Notes: generated by a model not told the origin, from the sequence alone. A DNA stretch of 64,000 nt from Serpula lacrymans var. lacrymans S7.9 (GCF_000218685.1 NW_006763292.1:450775-514774), one strand, 5' to 3'; positions 1 to 12,727 are shown, numbered from the stretch's first letter. Numbers and translations are program-made.

Positions 1-789
1 ATGGGCAGCCTACCATGATAACTGGTCAGCTTTCATCATCCAAAACTGAACATTGAATGTATGCTTACTTGTGCGTCAGTGTCAACTGGGGTGGCTGGCT
101 CGGTTGTAACAACTGACATAGCATCTTCAAGTTCACAATATGTGCTAATTGTGGTAGAAGCTTGAGTATGATCCATGTTATTGAAAAGGAGGCTGTGGGG
201 TTTTTTCAAGTGTGAAGTCTATTTGTTTCAGTTTTCCGTTACTTATAGCATATTAATGTAGGGTTGATTGCTTATTTTGGATAATTGTGGAGACGTTCCT
301 GAGCTGATTGTTTATAGTCCTGGTTGTGGATATACTGTAAGTAAACCCTTGGCTCTGCTCTCCGGATCATGTTCTCTTATTTACATTACTATTTCTCAAG
401 TTCTCCGGAGTCCCATGGTCATGATGCATGGTGCACAGTGTTCACCCCCAATGTGCAGACTTGAACTATGGATCACACAACAGGCTATCATTTTATTTGC
501 CAATGGACATTCAACAAACCTGGGCCATTCTCTCTACACCAGAAGATGTGTAGAAGATGCAAGCAAGAAGTCTCCAGTCTACTCAGTAGAGTGCATACTA
601 TTTTGCGTAAAAAAAGTGTTGTGTTCAAGAAGTGGTACAGTCATTAAATATACAGCATGATGATGCTGAAACCATTCCCCCCATTCATGATGTGAGACTC
701 ATTTTTTTCTGACTTCTTATTCTGACCGATAGACAATAGGATATTAATCTTGTAAATAATGATTTCCCCCTTTTACTCTGTCACACACA
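1..789. other. No supportable gene
   Basis: I see no convincing coding region here. One open frame of 130 codons (268-660, +) has no domain I recognise and an unremarkable composition. The stretch lies upstream of the Plavaka-like element and may hold its 5' end, but I found no terminal inverted repeat. Confidence 0.4.
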
Positions 790-3700
790 ATGGACCAATT
801 GTTGGCTGCCCAAGCAATTCCGAGACATTGTTCCACAAACATATGCACCTTTACCACCACCTTCCGAGTCACCTTATATCTACTTGAATGCCACAGTCAC
901 GTCTTCTACATATCACAATTCCAATCACAATCAAATATCATCACAAGCCTTTCGTTCAATGAAAAATATCTTTGGCTTCGTATGAGAATACCACTATGGC
1001 CTTCCATCACATGATCCAGATAATCTTCTGTCGTTACAAGATCTATGTACACCCAACAATAACACCAAAACTTCTCAATCCAACAATAACAATGGAAACC
1101 TTCATAATCCATATTATCCTTACCCAAACAAGAGTTCATTCCTTCTCGGAGACTGGTATTGGAACAATGGGAATCAGATATCACAAGAAAACTTCAAAAA
1201 ACTCTGTGATATAATTACTGCACCAGAGTTTTTGCCAACAGATATAGGATAGGCTAGTTGGAAAACAATCAATCACACACTAGCTGGTGAGGACATAAGC
1301 GGAGACTCAGAGCAAAAAAGTGAATGGAGAAGTACATCTGTGACATTCTCAGTACCTTTCCACAGAAGAATGCAGGTTCCAGGTGCCCAGGACTTTACAA
1401 CAGCAGATTTCCAATACTGTCCCATCCTGTCAGTTGTTCAAGAGTTACTTTCCAACCCAAATAGTTTGCAGTTCCATTTTGTCCCCTACAATTTAAAGTG
1501 GAAACCAGAAGGTAGAGAGGAAACAAAAATATATGGGGAGCTTCATATGTCACCGGCATTCATTTAGGCCCATCAAGAAATCCAGGAGTTACCAGGGGAG
1601 CCTGGTTGTGAGTTGGAGTGTTGCATCCTTGCCTTGATGTTCTGGTCAGACGCAACTCAGCTGACAGCATTCTCAACCATAAAAGTATGGCCATTGTATA
1701 TGTTCCTTGGGAATGAATCAAAGTATCAGCAAAGTAGACCCCACAGTTACTTGTGCCACAATATTGCATATTTTAAAGTGGTGAGTCCTAACTACACCGT
1801 TACTCAATTGTTACTCATCATTTATTTTTCAAAGCTGCCAGACTCATTTAAAGACTTCACAACGGGTTTTGCAGGTCAAAAAGGCACCAACTCAAATTTT
1901 TTTTCCCACTGTAATTGTGAATTCACACATGCGCAGTGGGATATACTCCTAGACAACGACATAATTGAAGCCTGCAAACATGGTATTATAGTTGAATGTT
2001 TTGACAGGATCCAACATCGGTTTTATATCCAATTTTTCACATACAGTGCCAACTATCCTGAGAAGTAACTATCAGCCTCTCCATCATGGTCATTTGCTTT
2101 ACTGACTCTAAGTTTATTCAGAATTTTACTTTTGTGTTTGCGCAACCTAGGTCAATGCCCATGTCCCCGGTGCTTGATTCTGATGAGCCAGATATCGAAC
2201 ATAGGAACACCTCAAGATAGGAAGCTACAAGAAACACAGGCTCGTGTCAACAACACTACATATCTAGCAAAGATATTATCAGCCCGGAAACTGATTTATA
2301 AGGACAATTATGCTGTCAATAACACAGCAGTCGAAAGGCTTCTCAAGCCACACTCTTTGGTACCAACAACAGTAAGTCTGAACTGTTGTAGTTGTATTAT
2401 TATACTGAGGATTCTGTCAGAGTGCACTTTCAGCAAAACTTTCACCTTTCAACATCAACATATTTTCGCTATTCCCTGTAAATATTCTACATGAAACTGA
2501 ACTGGGAGTTTGGAAAGTGATCTACATGCACATTATGCACATACTGCACTGCCAGGGTCAAGCATTAATTAATGAGTTTGATAGATTCTTCTGTCTCATT
2601 CCAGAAAGCTTTTCATTGATTATCATTCTAGTTTCAGGAATGTTCCATCATTTGGACGAGACACAATCAGGAAATTCCTCTACTAATTCATCAGAGATGA
2701 AGAGGACGGCCGCTTGAGATTATGGGGACCTCCTTCAGGTGCGTCCACATCCATATTTGCCAGATCAACATTCTTATGTTATTACTTTAGTGTATGATTC
2801 CAGTATTCGATCCTACCAGAGCCTCACAATCAAGACATACTTGACTTCATATTTGTTGTAGCCCAATGCCATGTGCTGGCAAAGCCTTGAATGCACATGG
2901 ACCAAACCCTTGACCTTCTTGATCATTCAACAGTTGTATTTGGGCAGCTGCTTTGCAGATTTCATAACAAGACCTGCACTGCATTCCATACAAAGGAACT
3001 TCCTCACAAAGCAGAGGCTCGTAAATGACAACGTCCGACAACTCAAAAAGTTCAATATGAATACATACAAAATACATGCAATGGGTGATTATGTATGAAC
3101 TATTAGAATGCTAGGCACTACTGACTCGTATACAACCCAAATCATGAGTTTGAGTGTTTTGTTTTGTTTTTGAAGCTCACATATGTCTCATAGGGCAAGC
3201 TTGCACATTGTACATCAGAGACTTCATATACTCAAACCAGCAAAAAGGGATTTGTCAAACAGAAAGCTAACATTGACCAAAGATAAACTCAAATTCGGGG
3301 GATTCAAGATAGACTATCTATTCTTCCAAAGTCAGCTCAGCTCAAATCTGATGGTGTTGCATTGTCACCCAATGTCTACCATATTATCAGAGTCACATAA
3401 AATAACCCAATTAATATAGGTTTATTCTTGCATACTACATACTAGATTTGGTGATCTAGCCTTGAAGGGGAGTTAAGTTGTTGCATGATTACTACTCTGG
3501 CTAATATTGTGTTGTTTTGTCTAGAACTTTGTCATAAAGTTTCAGAGCCATCTATTGCCAAGAGTGCAAGCCCTGGCATTGTTGGAGTACATGACACCTA
3601 ATCTACATCACACCAGTGATTTTTCTACCAACCCAAGCCTTTTGATGAATTTGGAGTGGGATCCAGCTCAAATCATCTTCAATGATGGTCATATATATCA

Positions 3701-4620
3701 ACACCACATTCTTCAAGTTAATTATACTTCTTATGATGTCCAACGTACTCAAGACATCATCCATCTGAATACATCAAGCAACCATATCATGGTCTTTGCG
3801 AGCTCTGATGATCCTTCAGGAGTTTGTGTCTGGTATGCAAAGGTATTGGGTATCTATCATTCCAACGTTATATATGTAGGACCAGGAATGGTCAACTATC
3901 AAGCTCATCGCATATACTTTGTGTGGGTCAGATGGTACCAATGTTTCAAACCCACAGAAGCAACCAATGCATTAGAGGAACTTTCATTTTTACCAATTGA
4001 TGACAACAACACTTTCGGATTTATTGACCCAGAAGATATCCTTTGAGGCTGTCATATAATTCCGAGGTTTTCAAAAGGAAAAGCTCACCCTGATGGGATC
4101 AGTTTGTCGCTATCTGCAAGAGACTCACAAGACTACAAATTTTATTATGTTAATCAGTGCGCATTCTATTTACATTGCTTTTTGCAATTGACACACTTTC
4201 TTGTGTCCCGTATATAGGTTTGCTGACCGCAATATCTTTATGCGCTATCACTGGGGCTTTGCCCCTGGACATGTCTATACCAGAGACTCACAAATGCTCA
4301 CCAAAAAACAGCCAAATCCAACAGCAGCACCTGTGATGAACAATGACCCAGCTGATATAATATTGATGGTTGAGCCTGAAGAAACACCTCCATGTCAACC
4401 TATAGACCTGGACAACATCAGCCTCAGTGGTTCGGATGTGGATGAGGTGGAAGAGGGCCCATACAACTCCGATGTTTTAGACTTCATGGAGAGTTCTGGG
4501 GATAGTTCCAAGTCAGACTTGGACATTATTGATGCAGATGAGATTGAGTTGGATAGGATTGAAGATTACATTGATATGTACAGTGACGACTTGGCACAAG
4601 ACTACGGACACTTTGACTAG
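790..4620 (+). pseudogene. Decayed Plavaka-like DNA transposase, near full length
   Basis: This is the relic of a Plavaka-type transposase, a DNA transposon family of agaricomycetes assigned to the CMC group. Blocks typical of the family can be read in order across frames. They are an N-terminal region with PSHDP and PNKSSF (about 960-1140), FHRRM and LKWKP (1360-1510), EPGCELE followed by a WSDAT block (1600-1780), the segment ending FTYSANYPEK (1840-2068), GQCPCPRCL (2150-2180), ELGVWK (2500-2517), and a C-terminal RNA/DNA-binding-like region with the YGD/IYQHHIL and WVRWY blocks (3600-3990). A second exon has RNIFMRYHWG (4228-4260) and an acidic tail. Stop codons (for example near 1249 and 1567) and frame changes interrupt it. 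Some breaks are introns, such as the one ending just before 4217. It cannot be active. The family call is from memory and the reading is strong. Confidence 0.82.
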
Positions 4621-5480
4621 TACCCCATCAGATTTTTACACTTTTTTTTGACGTGCTTTTATGCTCACTGCAGTTTGGTCTGGAACTCTGGTTAGGAAGA
4701 TATGTTCTTACAAGTTGTTATACTCAGTTGGGCTCAGCCAGTTGTTCGATATCAGACAGGCTGTTCAATATGGGATAAAGATGTACTGACACGAAATCAC
4801 AATTAACCATTGGTTTGGCGTAATTCTTGAGACTGAAGGTAAAACTAGATAAAGCCTGATGATCAGGCAGCAGTCATCAGTCTGGTTATAAACTCCGACT
4901 GGTTTTACCAGCGTCCCCCCGGTCCCCCGATGCATGCACCACTATATACCATCATAAAACTTTTGATTCCTTTTTCCCTACCTAGTTATAAAGATGGCCT
5001 GGTTGCCATGTAACACCTCAGACTCTACTGCAAGTTCTGAGGTGAGATCCCTCCTCTCCACTTTCAAATACCTGACTAATCCCTAGTATAGACATCTTAC
5101 CTTACTAGGTACTTACTTTGAATATAGCTCAGACTCTACTGTGAGTTCTGAGACATCTTATCTTACTAGATTAAATCTGAGATACTTGAGGTGCTGCAGG
5201 CACCTGACAGTTGCAGCAAAGCTGCAATGAGTGCAACTTGTTTTCCATACTTTTCTATACATCCACATGTGCCGTTGCGTGGGATGTTGGTTATTGCTGG
5301 TAGTGGGGGGAGGCAATGCCAGTCAGAAAAGTGTGAGCTTATGTAATCAGAATGTGTGCACCTGAGGTAGCAAATTCACTATGCCATTGTACATTCTCTC
5401 CCGACGCTTGAATTCAAGCTCACATCTCATTGAGGGACTACAAAAGCAACCTGGTAAACTACAATTAATAACAGAGCTGA
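4621..5480. other. Intergenic, with a small local duplication
   Basis: I see no gene. A 25-nt unit around ACTCTACTG.AAGTTCTGAG occurs at 5017-5041 and again at 5128-5152. A companion unit, ACATCTTACCTTACTAG, occurs at 5092-5109 and 5153-5170. In the first copy the two units are about 50 bp apart and in the second they are adjacent, which looks like a local duplication followed by a deletion. Confidence 0.5.
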
Positions 5481-5484
5481 TGTA

Positions 5485-8395
5485 CTAGCTAGTTTGAATG
5501 AATGCTCTCTTTGATTACCTTGCACACAACGCGAGTACACGGGCAAGCCTTTCCAGAATTATAATGCTTGACGGCGGCCTCCAATGCCTTCACCTTCCCA
5601 GCCTTCAGTATGCCATATTTCACTGTTTGGTGGCACCTTTGGATCAAAACATCGGTGCCATTGTAACTGCAGCGTGATTTTTGCAACAGTCATCTTTGGT
5701 ATAGCTGCAACTTCAAGTCAAGGCACAACTGCAGCAACTTTGGCATCAGCTGCGTCCTTTTTTGCCTGCTTGCATCTGTCCTTTTTGTGCTTCTTTGCGA
5801 CTACCAGTTAATCATATGATGCCTGTGCGAGGTGCCGCTTCTTCTGATGACCACTGGAACCCTTCTTGTGAGCTCTTTTCTGAAGGAGTTTTTGATCCAC
5901 CAAGGAATGAAGAATATTTTTGATATACAAGCCAGTATTGTTTCTTTTGTATTGAAGCCTCACATTGAATTGATCAATTGTCATTCTTGGTGCTCATCTG
6001 GCGGATATATGGAATGTCCCCAGTGTTCCCTCATTATCATTGTTTGTAGTTTTCATTCACGCTTGCTCACATTGTGCATTGGTTGCTCAGTCTATGGCCC
6101 CACCTGCAGCAAACTCACTGTAAAACCGCTCCCATGTGTCCTTGGCACCGTGGAAGAACTCCACCAGCAGTCCTCAAATGTGCGGAAGTGTCAGGATCAG
6201 CCTCTGGACAGCATAGAACACCTTTGGACGCTCAAATGGCTGGCCGTCAAGGGTTGCAGTTTGATATCTTGCATCAGGTGCCAAAACAAGGTCAGGATCA
6301 GCAACAATTGCTGTGCAATGGGCAATCACTTTGATGAGAAGAGGTCCCAGATCCAAAACAATGGTATGTTCTCCTGTTGGACCTCTCACTTGTTGCATGA
6401 AAGGAATAGTGATTATCTGGGAGTAGATTGCAAGGGGACACATCTTGGAGTTCGTCTCTGGGTCAAGTAATCCAGTGAGAACATTCTTCTTGATGTTTGT
6501 GAGGGTACATTTTTCCTTCTTGTCCTTGACGACCCCTAGGAAGCTAATAAGGAGTTGATGATGAATGATCCAAACAGTAGCCACATCACCATATCTCTGG
6601 TATTGAGTGTTGCTTGTATCTGGCCATCGAAAGGTATAGCCAAGTTTGGCCTTGTTCAAAAGCTTTGCAGGCCCTGGTAGGCCGTGTTTCTTCTAGTATC
6701 CTGATATTCTGGTGTATCCTCCTTTGAAGGCATTGAGCTCCTCGTGCATGAAGCATCCTGCCCACACGGAAAATGTTGCAGCATCCTTCTCGATGTCCGA
6801 CAGCCCATCAAACTCCTCCTGGCCAATTTTGATATGTATTGCACAAAGTGCCATGGATAAATGGACTTCCCTTTCCCTGTTTGATAATCCATGCCATACT
6901 TCCAGCCCCCCTGCTGCTGAGATTGTTTCCCAGGTTGCTTTGGCAACTGATGGTGCGTGATGCTTTTCCTGTTCCATCAGCGTGTTCGATAAAGCTAACT
7001 GAAAGTCATTTATTGCCATCAATGAACGGGCCTCCCTTTCATCACCCGATAAACACCTCCAGCTCTCTACACCTCCTGCATTGAACATGGTGTGCTCGGC
7101 CAGCTCGTCAAGCAAGGCTTTGTACTTCTCGTGTGCCAGGCTTGACAGTGCCTTCTCTCCTCAGGTCTCTTGGTTGGCTTGACTTTGTACATCCAGTAAC
7201 AGACGCACAAACTTCTTTTGATCTTCAGCATGGTCCATGGATACACCTTTGACTGCAAGATAGAATTCTCGGGGGTCTGCCTGGTATTCTTTTGCCCTCG
7301 AGGACACATTGTAGGTCCTGTACATCTCCAGTATGAGTTCCCACCATCCCTCCAGCTGAGTCTCACTTGTATGATTGATAGCGGAGTGGACACCAATTGC
7401 ACAATTGACTTTCTCACCACTTGACGTGGTAAACATGATATGGCGGGACTCATAATTCACATATTTGTGAGTTGTACCATCTCCGCTCAGTGTAATGCCT
7501 ATCAAAGCTGATTCAGTCTATTTTTAGGCAATTGCAACATTGATATTGTACCTTTGGACCCAACAATCTCATCCACTGCCTGTATATTGGCCGCTTCACC
7601 TCCTTCTAATGCAATTTGTCCTATACTGCGCTTACTTGCTCTCCCCTTGACAGTCACACCCACGGCAGCTGTAACCATGGACACTACTCCTCCTGCATGG
7701 GCAGCCGGCACATTGTGGAAGGCCACAAGGTCTCTCAGCATTCCCCTAGCTGTTTCGGTGATGTTTCCCTTCTCCTTCATCATGAATGTGCCCAGGCCTG
7801 TTGCTTTGACCTTTTCAATAGCCTTCTCTGATGCTCTCTGGACTGCATGTGCCTTTTCCTTCAGAGCTCGTGCAACCCACATTACAAGTGCATGGTTCTG
7901 TTTTGACAATGCTACATTGTGTTATTGTGCATGCTGTAATACTGTCTTTATTATGGTAAGTTCCTGCTGTGTTGCCGTATGAGTTGTAGCTTCTTCAATG
8001 TGCATAGATCTAACCTGCTGCAACTGCTGCCAAAGATCATCAACAGAACTTTGAGCTTGTTTCGATTTTCAGCACTTGTTATGGTACTTCTTCTCGTCAG
8101 TAAACGCCTGTATGGTCTGAAGTTGGAGATTGAGCTGATGGTTATTTTGGGAAGCAGGGCTGGGCCTTGATATGGTGCTGGAAGTATTAAAGGTATTATC
8201 TTCCTTGTTCAAGCGGTTGCGACTATGCAAGAGTGCAAGTTGATATTTTTGTCCTCTGGTGTGCTTTTTAGAGGGTTTCCATCGGTCCTGATAGTGAATG
8301 AGGGCCATGCACCACAGATGCAGTGCCTTGTTGACTCGTCGACCCAACCCAACGCAGGCTGGTATGCTTACATAACAACTAATATACATGCTCAA
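5485..8395 (-). pseudogene. Decayed member of a repetitive agaricomycete protein family of unknown function
   Basis: Read from 8395 downwards, the minus strand encodes a recognisable repeated basidiomycete protein. It begins with a Ser/Lys-rich coiled-coil-like N-terminus (8395-7910). A basic block follows, with KGNITETAR and a segment ending EGGEAANIQ (7909-7502). Next come a GDGTTH motif and HTSETQ (7505-7161), then DHAEDQKK, an alternating region with WAGCFMHEELNAFKGG (7115-6693), KLGYTFRWPDTSNT (6659), QVRGP, and a C-terminal Lys-rich tail reaching about 5490. Stops and frameshifts lie at nearly every block boundary (for example after LTLPH at 6174). The GDGTTH and conserved His/Cys/Glu residues suggest a catalytic core, possibly a transposase, but I do not know a tested function. 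The family assignment is from memory. Confidence 0.72.
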
Positions 8396-8675
8396 CAGCC
8401 TCCTCCATTCCCCCAGCTACAATGTAGCCATTTGGGCATGTCGACATGTGCGTTTGATGAGAGTTGAATGAGTAAATGTAGTGTCAATGAGAAAACTTTG
8501 AGATTATATCATCCAACCTCACTGGATGGCATCTTTTCATGCAAGACATGAGCTTTTTAGAAAATTGTTGTGGAGATTACATGCAGGTATCAAATTCCTA
8601 CCAATGTCTCTATACAAAGTTGACGCTATTTACGCGTCCTACATGGATATGCTTGGTGGTCACACATTTCAGTCA

Positions 8676-8953
8676 CACAGCAAGCATTACCAACTTTTGT
8701 CATACTCATAATTAATGGAAAAGTCTGAAAGTAGCTGAAATATTTGATTGCATTTTAGACCTACAAAATGATGTCTTTTTGTTGACATATTCCCATAAAT
8801 ACTATATTTTTGTGTGGATATGTAGAAATATGCTAACAAAAATACATTATTCTGATAAAGTCTTGTAGGTCCAAAATGCAATTAAACATTTTAACTACTT
8901 TCAGACTTTTTCATTGATTTTGGGTGTGACAAAAGTTGGTTATGCTTGCTGTG
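8676..8953. repeat. Foldback MITE, CACAG ends, 3-bp TSD TCA
   Basis: The left arm from 8676 (CACAGCAAGCATTACCAAC) is the reverse complement, with few mismatches, of the right arm ending at 8953. The clear arm match spans at least 91 nt (8676-8766 and 8863-8953) and continues weakly towards the centre, so the 278-bp element is nearly one long hairpin. TCA stands directly outside both ends (8673-8675 and 8954-8956). CAC-type termini with a 3-bp target duplication fit the CMC/CACTA group. No coding capacity. Confidence 0.85.
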
Positions 8954-8956
8954 TCA

Positions 8957-9873
8957 CTTCCCCTACATGCTTTCTCACCAGCGGAGTTTTAAATTGGCGT
9001 AGCATTGCCTATCCCCACTTGTAGTGTGGCACCAGGCGCCACTACAATCTTGTATGGCGCTCCAAGTGCACTTTTAATGTGGCGCAATAGAAACTCTGAA
9101 TTGCGCGGTACACAGACCTAACTAATCAAATAGTATATACATGTGCTCGCAGTACGACATTGAAACAACGCCATATATACAGACAGATGAGTCACACACA
9201 TTCTGAGGCAAAAGCTCAACATTAGTTCACCCAACTTGACCAACAAAAATATTATTGCAAGATGTTAAGTAAGGACTGTCTGCTACGAGCAAGGAACTTT
9301 CCATTGGTGAGTTCATTATTTATATTTTCTTTTCGAGCATCTAGCAACTCACTAATTATATTTCTTCTTACAGGACTAGAGTAATTACTTGTGACATTAG
9401 TGCTAAATATCCTGTTCCTTGCTTTTAACCTGAATGGTTATTTTGATAACTGTAAGTAAATAAACAAAAGTACTGCACATATATTTTTTAATACATATCA
9501 AACCGCTACACAGGTCTCTTAGGGGCCACTGTCCTGGTCCTGGTGCTCCCTATCCTGGGTTGACCTTGAGCATTTGGAGAGGACACTAGTGTATGTACCG
9601 TTTCCTGTGCTCATTGCATGGCCCTAACTCTGAAGCTAACCAGTAAGTCACACTTTTTTCTTTCGTTTTGTTATACTGGTACTTCAGAATACATAGTCAT
9701 ATTTTATTTGTACCACCATGGTCCAAGTCAGTGGTTACTTGTAGATCTTTGTATCATTGTATCATTGTAGTTTAAATTGATATCATATTATCACTGATTG
9801 GCACAACCCGACCTCGTGACATAGCATTTGAAACCCCGACGGAATCCTGACCTTCGGTTTTAGTACTGCATTC
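8957..9873. other. Non-coding or unresolved stretch
   Basis: No gene can be supported. The first 150 bp carry several GGCGC-type words (9000-9110). At 9262-9372 there is a possible tiny spliced transcript: an ATG at 9262, a GTGAGT donor at about 9307 and a TTACAG acceptor near 9374. It would encode only about 16 residues before a stop. Confidence 0.3.
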
Positions 9874-10143
9874 ATGTATACTGCAAAGTTTGAAAATATG
9901 CCAGGCTCAATCAGTTTCTCGAACTCTGTAAAGGATAGTATGGTACATTTCTCTCACTTTCACTCTCACTCTCACTCTCTCAACCATTTTCTTGAATATA
10001 ATAGCTCCCTGAAGGGCCAGGTGACCATTGTCATCGCCATCCAATATACTATTTTGATGAAGGCTCGTTCATTTTCCAGGTATTCACATTTTTGCTACTA
10101 CCATTTGCTACAATTTTGCTCTAATTTACTTTGCTTGTTTTAG

Positions 10144-10467
10144 GTTAAAAATGTGCTGTACAAGCTTCACCGCAATATTCTATCAACAGCTTCAAAAACG
10201 CTCAAAGACATATTTTCAGCCTCTGCAAATGCCCACCTAATTGCTACAGATGGGTCAAGTGATGACCACCCGATTGTCCTTCCTACTGTCACGACATTGG
10301 CATTTGAAGCATTACTTTCACTGTGCTATGGCAGGTGAGTCCCAGTAATCTGTCATCTGAGCCTAGTTCTCTAGTGGCTCTTTTTTATCCATAGATGGTC
10401 AAGCCCCAGTGGTATGTCTGATGTGGAAGCCACTGCACTGCTTTGTGGCAGGCTGTCTGACAGTTGA
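10144..10467 (+). pseudogene. BTB/POZ-domain protein fragment
   Basis: An exon at 10144-10334 encodes VKNVLYKLHRNILS followed by a segment with DGSSDDHPIVLPTV and the aromatic/Leu pattern FEALLSLCYG. This is the B1-A3 core of the short BTB domains common in basidiomycetes, where the usual text is V.n.LfkvhR..l...S..f..mF...EG.sDe.PI.L. A GTGAGT donor at 10335 and a CATAG acceptor at 10394 join it to a short second exon that stops at 10467 after about 24 codons. The first exon (start, D-F motif) is not clear upstream, although 9874-10081 could contribute. Only about 88 residues are left of a family that is usually over 250, so this is a fragment or a decayed copy. Confidence 0.6.
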
Positions 10468-10663
10468 CAATACAAATAATATTCATTTCAATCCGCCATC
10501 TGATTCCCCCAATGAACCTGACTCCCCCATTCAACTCGAGCAAACACATCAAATGAAAGCCAGGCTAGAAGGCCAGGATCTAGTCCAAAAAGTAGTCAAC
10601 ATACTCTCTTTCTTGATGCTCTTAGTTGGGGAAATCCTGCATGCCAACCAGGTTTTCATAGTA

Positions 10664-10825
10664 CATGATCAACAGACATTTTTGGCTACGTGCATAGTCA
10701 CATGACTAGACCTACCCCCTTCTGCACCAAATGCACCAGACGTTATAGAGCATTGTTGCGCGAGCAAACCTTACCACTTTTTTGCCTCAGATTTAAACTC
10801 CGCTCGCAGGCACTAGATATCTCGC
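10664..10825 (+). repeat. Dispersed repeat R, part A
   Basis: These 160 bp match 42,968-43,120 closely on the same strand, from CATGATCAACAGACATTTTT through the TTTGCCTCAGATTTAAAC segment to CAGGCACTAG. In the 43-kb copy this part runs straight into part B. Here part B is missing and lies beyond the GT8 gene in the opposite orientation (12,461-12,676). Confidence 0.8.
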
Positions 10826-10949
10826 GCACATGCTCTATATTGTCTGGGGTAACGAGACTAGGCGCTGGCAGACTTGACTGATTTCACTGATGGCAGACGT
10901 AGTAGTGCCGACCTCTTCGTCTTGCCTTCAAACTTCGCACATTTTCATT

Positions 10950-12045
10950 ATGGAACGCAAGGCCGCATACGTAACTCTCCTCACTAAATCATCTTATTTG
11001 CCAGGTGTGCTCGTCCTCGAGTTTACCCTCCGGGCAGTCGGTTCTCGTTACCCACTGGTAGTGATGGTCACTCCCCAATTACCAGCTGAAGCTCGGGCTG
11101 TCCTCGCCAGGAAAAACATAACAACGACGGAAGTAGCATCATTGGGACCCCCCGAAGGGGTACATACACTCTCACTCAGTGATGTTAGGTTCTCTGATAC
11201 TTGGACCAAGCTCAGGTAGTTTATCACCTTTCGAAAGAAGATACTATAACAGATACCAACTAGTTCTTTTTAGGTGTTTCGGCTTGACTGAATATCACGT
11301 ATGTATTCGGGAGGCTCACGTTCTGAGATTATCTGATGCAAAAGCCCTTCAGCGGGTAATCCTTCTCGATGCCGATATGCTTGTCTTGCGTAGAATGGAT
11401 GAACTCATGGACCTTGAGCTTGAGAAGGATTGGATAGCTGCAACTCATGTATGCGCATGTAATCCTCGCCGATATCCTCATTACCCCGCGGATTGGTAGG
11501 TCCTGTATAAACCTTGACATACTTAGCATCTTATGGAAAGAATTAGGATACCTGCCAATTGTGCTTATACACATCTTGAACACCCAATCGGCCTCACTTC
11601 GCCCTCGGCAATAACAGACTCTAGTCCTCGACCTTATAGTCAGCTTAATTCCGGCTTAGTAGTGCTCAACCCATCACTGCATCTTTTTGAATCTATTCAA
11701 CGACATCTATGCACATCACCACTTGTAGCTACTTGGTCATTTCCTGATCAAGATCTTCTGTCAGATCTTTTTAGAGGGAAGTGGAAGCCCCTTCCATGGT
11801 GTTACAACGCGCTCAAGACCTTGATGCTTATCCATACGCCTTTGTGGCGTGACGATGAAATACGATGTCTTCATTACATATTACCCGACAAACCGTGGCA
11901 GAAAAGGGTGGGGGTCACGGATTCAGGCGAGTACGATAAAACTCATCAATGGTGGTGGGATAATTTCGAGCTGGTTGAAAAAGAAGTGCGAGCTATGGAT
12001 GAAAAAGGATTGGAAATAATACTATCAAATGTTGCAAGTCTTTAA
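10950..12045 (+). CDS. GT8 family (glycogenin-like) glycosyltransferase
   Basis: Four exons (10950-11215, 11274-11298, 11353-11495, 11547-12045) give 310 residues. All introns are GT-AG, of 58, 54 and 51 nt, and the total of 933 nt is in frame. The protein begins with the family's opening block, AYVTLLTKSSYLPG. It has the nucleotide-sugar/metal-binding DxD motif as DAD at residues 103-105 within VILLDADML. It also has QLNSG at 177-181, FPDQD at 210-214, and HYILPDKPW at 254-262, whose His and Lys normally contact the donor. It should transfer a sugar from a UDP-sugar. The acceptor cannot be told, and glycogenin-type self-glucosylation is not shown. No signal peptide or membrane segment is seen, so it is probably cytosolic. 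An in-frame ATG at 10890 would add 20 residues; I prefer 10950 because the family normally starts just before this block. There are no stops or frameshifts: an intact gene in a transposon-rich setting. Confidence 0.9.
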
Positions 12046-12460
12046 TACTAGTATTCAATAACGGTCCTCTAGTCTCCCTTGCTTACCTAATTCAATATAT
12101 GCGATATGATTTTTATCTTCAATAATCACTGCAGAAACCAGTTTTTAACCGGCTATGGATAATGTCTAGATACCCGAGTAAAACAGATAGTGACTGGAAT
12201 CAGACAACGGACATGGGGAAGTCGGGATATAAGATGGAAAGCCGCACTTTTTCGAATCTAACTAGAATCCATTTTGTCCTAACACTTGTAATGGTTTGAT
12301 GATAGAATTTGAATGATTATTTCTACTTAAGAAGTACAGTTGGAAGCAAATCAAAGTAAAATGAAGGCCAATTAAAGTATGAATTAGGCACTAATTAAGA
12401 TGTGAATAGCGTACAGATAGACAGAAAAGAAAACCGCTAGGAATCCCCCTCCTCAGCCTG
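12046..12460. other. 3' flank of the GT8 gene, no gene seen
   Basis: AT-rich sequence with no open frame worth calling. It should contain the 3' untranslated region of the GT8 transcript. I see no clear terminator or polyadenylation motif. Confidence 0.4.
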
Positions 12461-12676
12461 TAATAAATCTAAGTGAAACTCAGCCGCTGCCCAAGAGGCT
12501 ATAGAAACAACTGAGGTATTCCTATACTAAACACCCTACTACTTATAGTCAGAGGTGCTACTTGCTACAGTATAATGACTCCTAGGAGAACAATGGTGAC
12601 TCCATGGAGTGGTGGCTATGCTCCATGGAGAACAATGGCTGCTTTAGCAGAGACTGGGTTTATCCGGTTTTGTCAC
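12461..12676. repeat. Dispersed repeat R, part B
   Basis: This matches 43,124-43,335 in reverse complement and, in part, 37,306-37,433 on the same strand. It carries two perfect 10-bp palindromes, CTCCTAGGAG and CTCCATGGAG, the latter repeated, and the segment GGCTGCTTTAGCAGAGAC. No coding capacity. Because part A lies left of the GT8 gene in the opposite relative orientation, the gene sits between two halves of one repeat type. Confidence 0.78.
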
Positions 12677-12727
12677 CTAGTACATAAAAATGTCCTCAGG
12701 TAGTTTTCTCCTCCTCAACTCTCCACT

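Noticed and set aside
268..660. 130-codon open frame at the left edge
   Set aside because: No domain, no family resemblance, composition like random AT-rich sequence, and no supporting exon structure.
6174..6470. Plus-strand ORF of 212 codons at 5832-6470
   Set aside because: It is the complement of the minus-strand repetitive gene, whose conserved blocks read clearly on the other strand.
9950..9980. CACTCTCACTCTCACTCTC run as a regulatory CT-repeat
   Set aside because: A short imperfect microsatellite in a possible intron or leader; nothing ties it to regulation.
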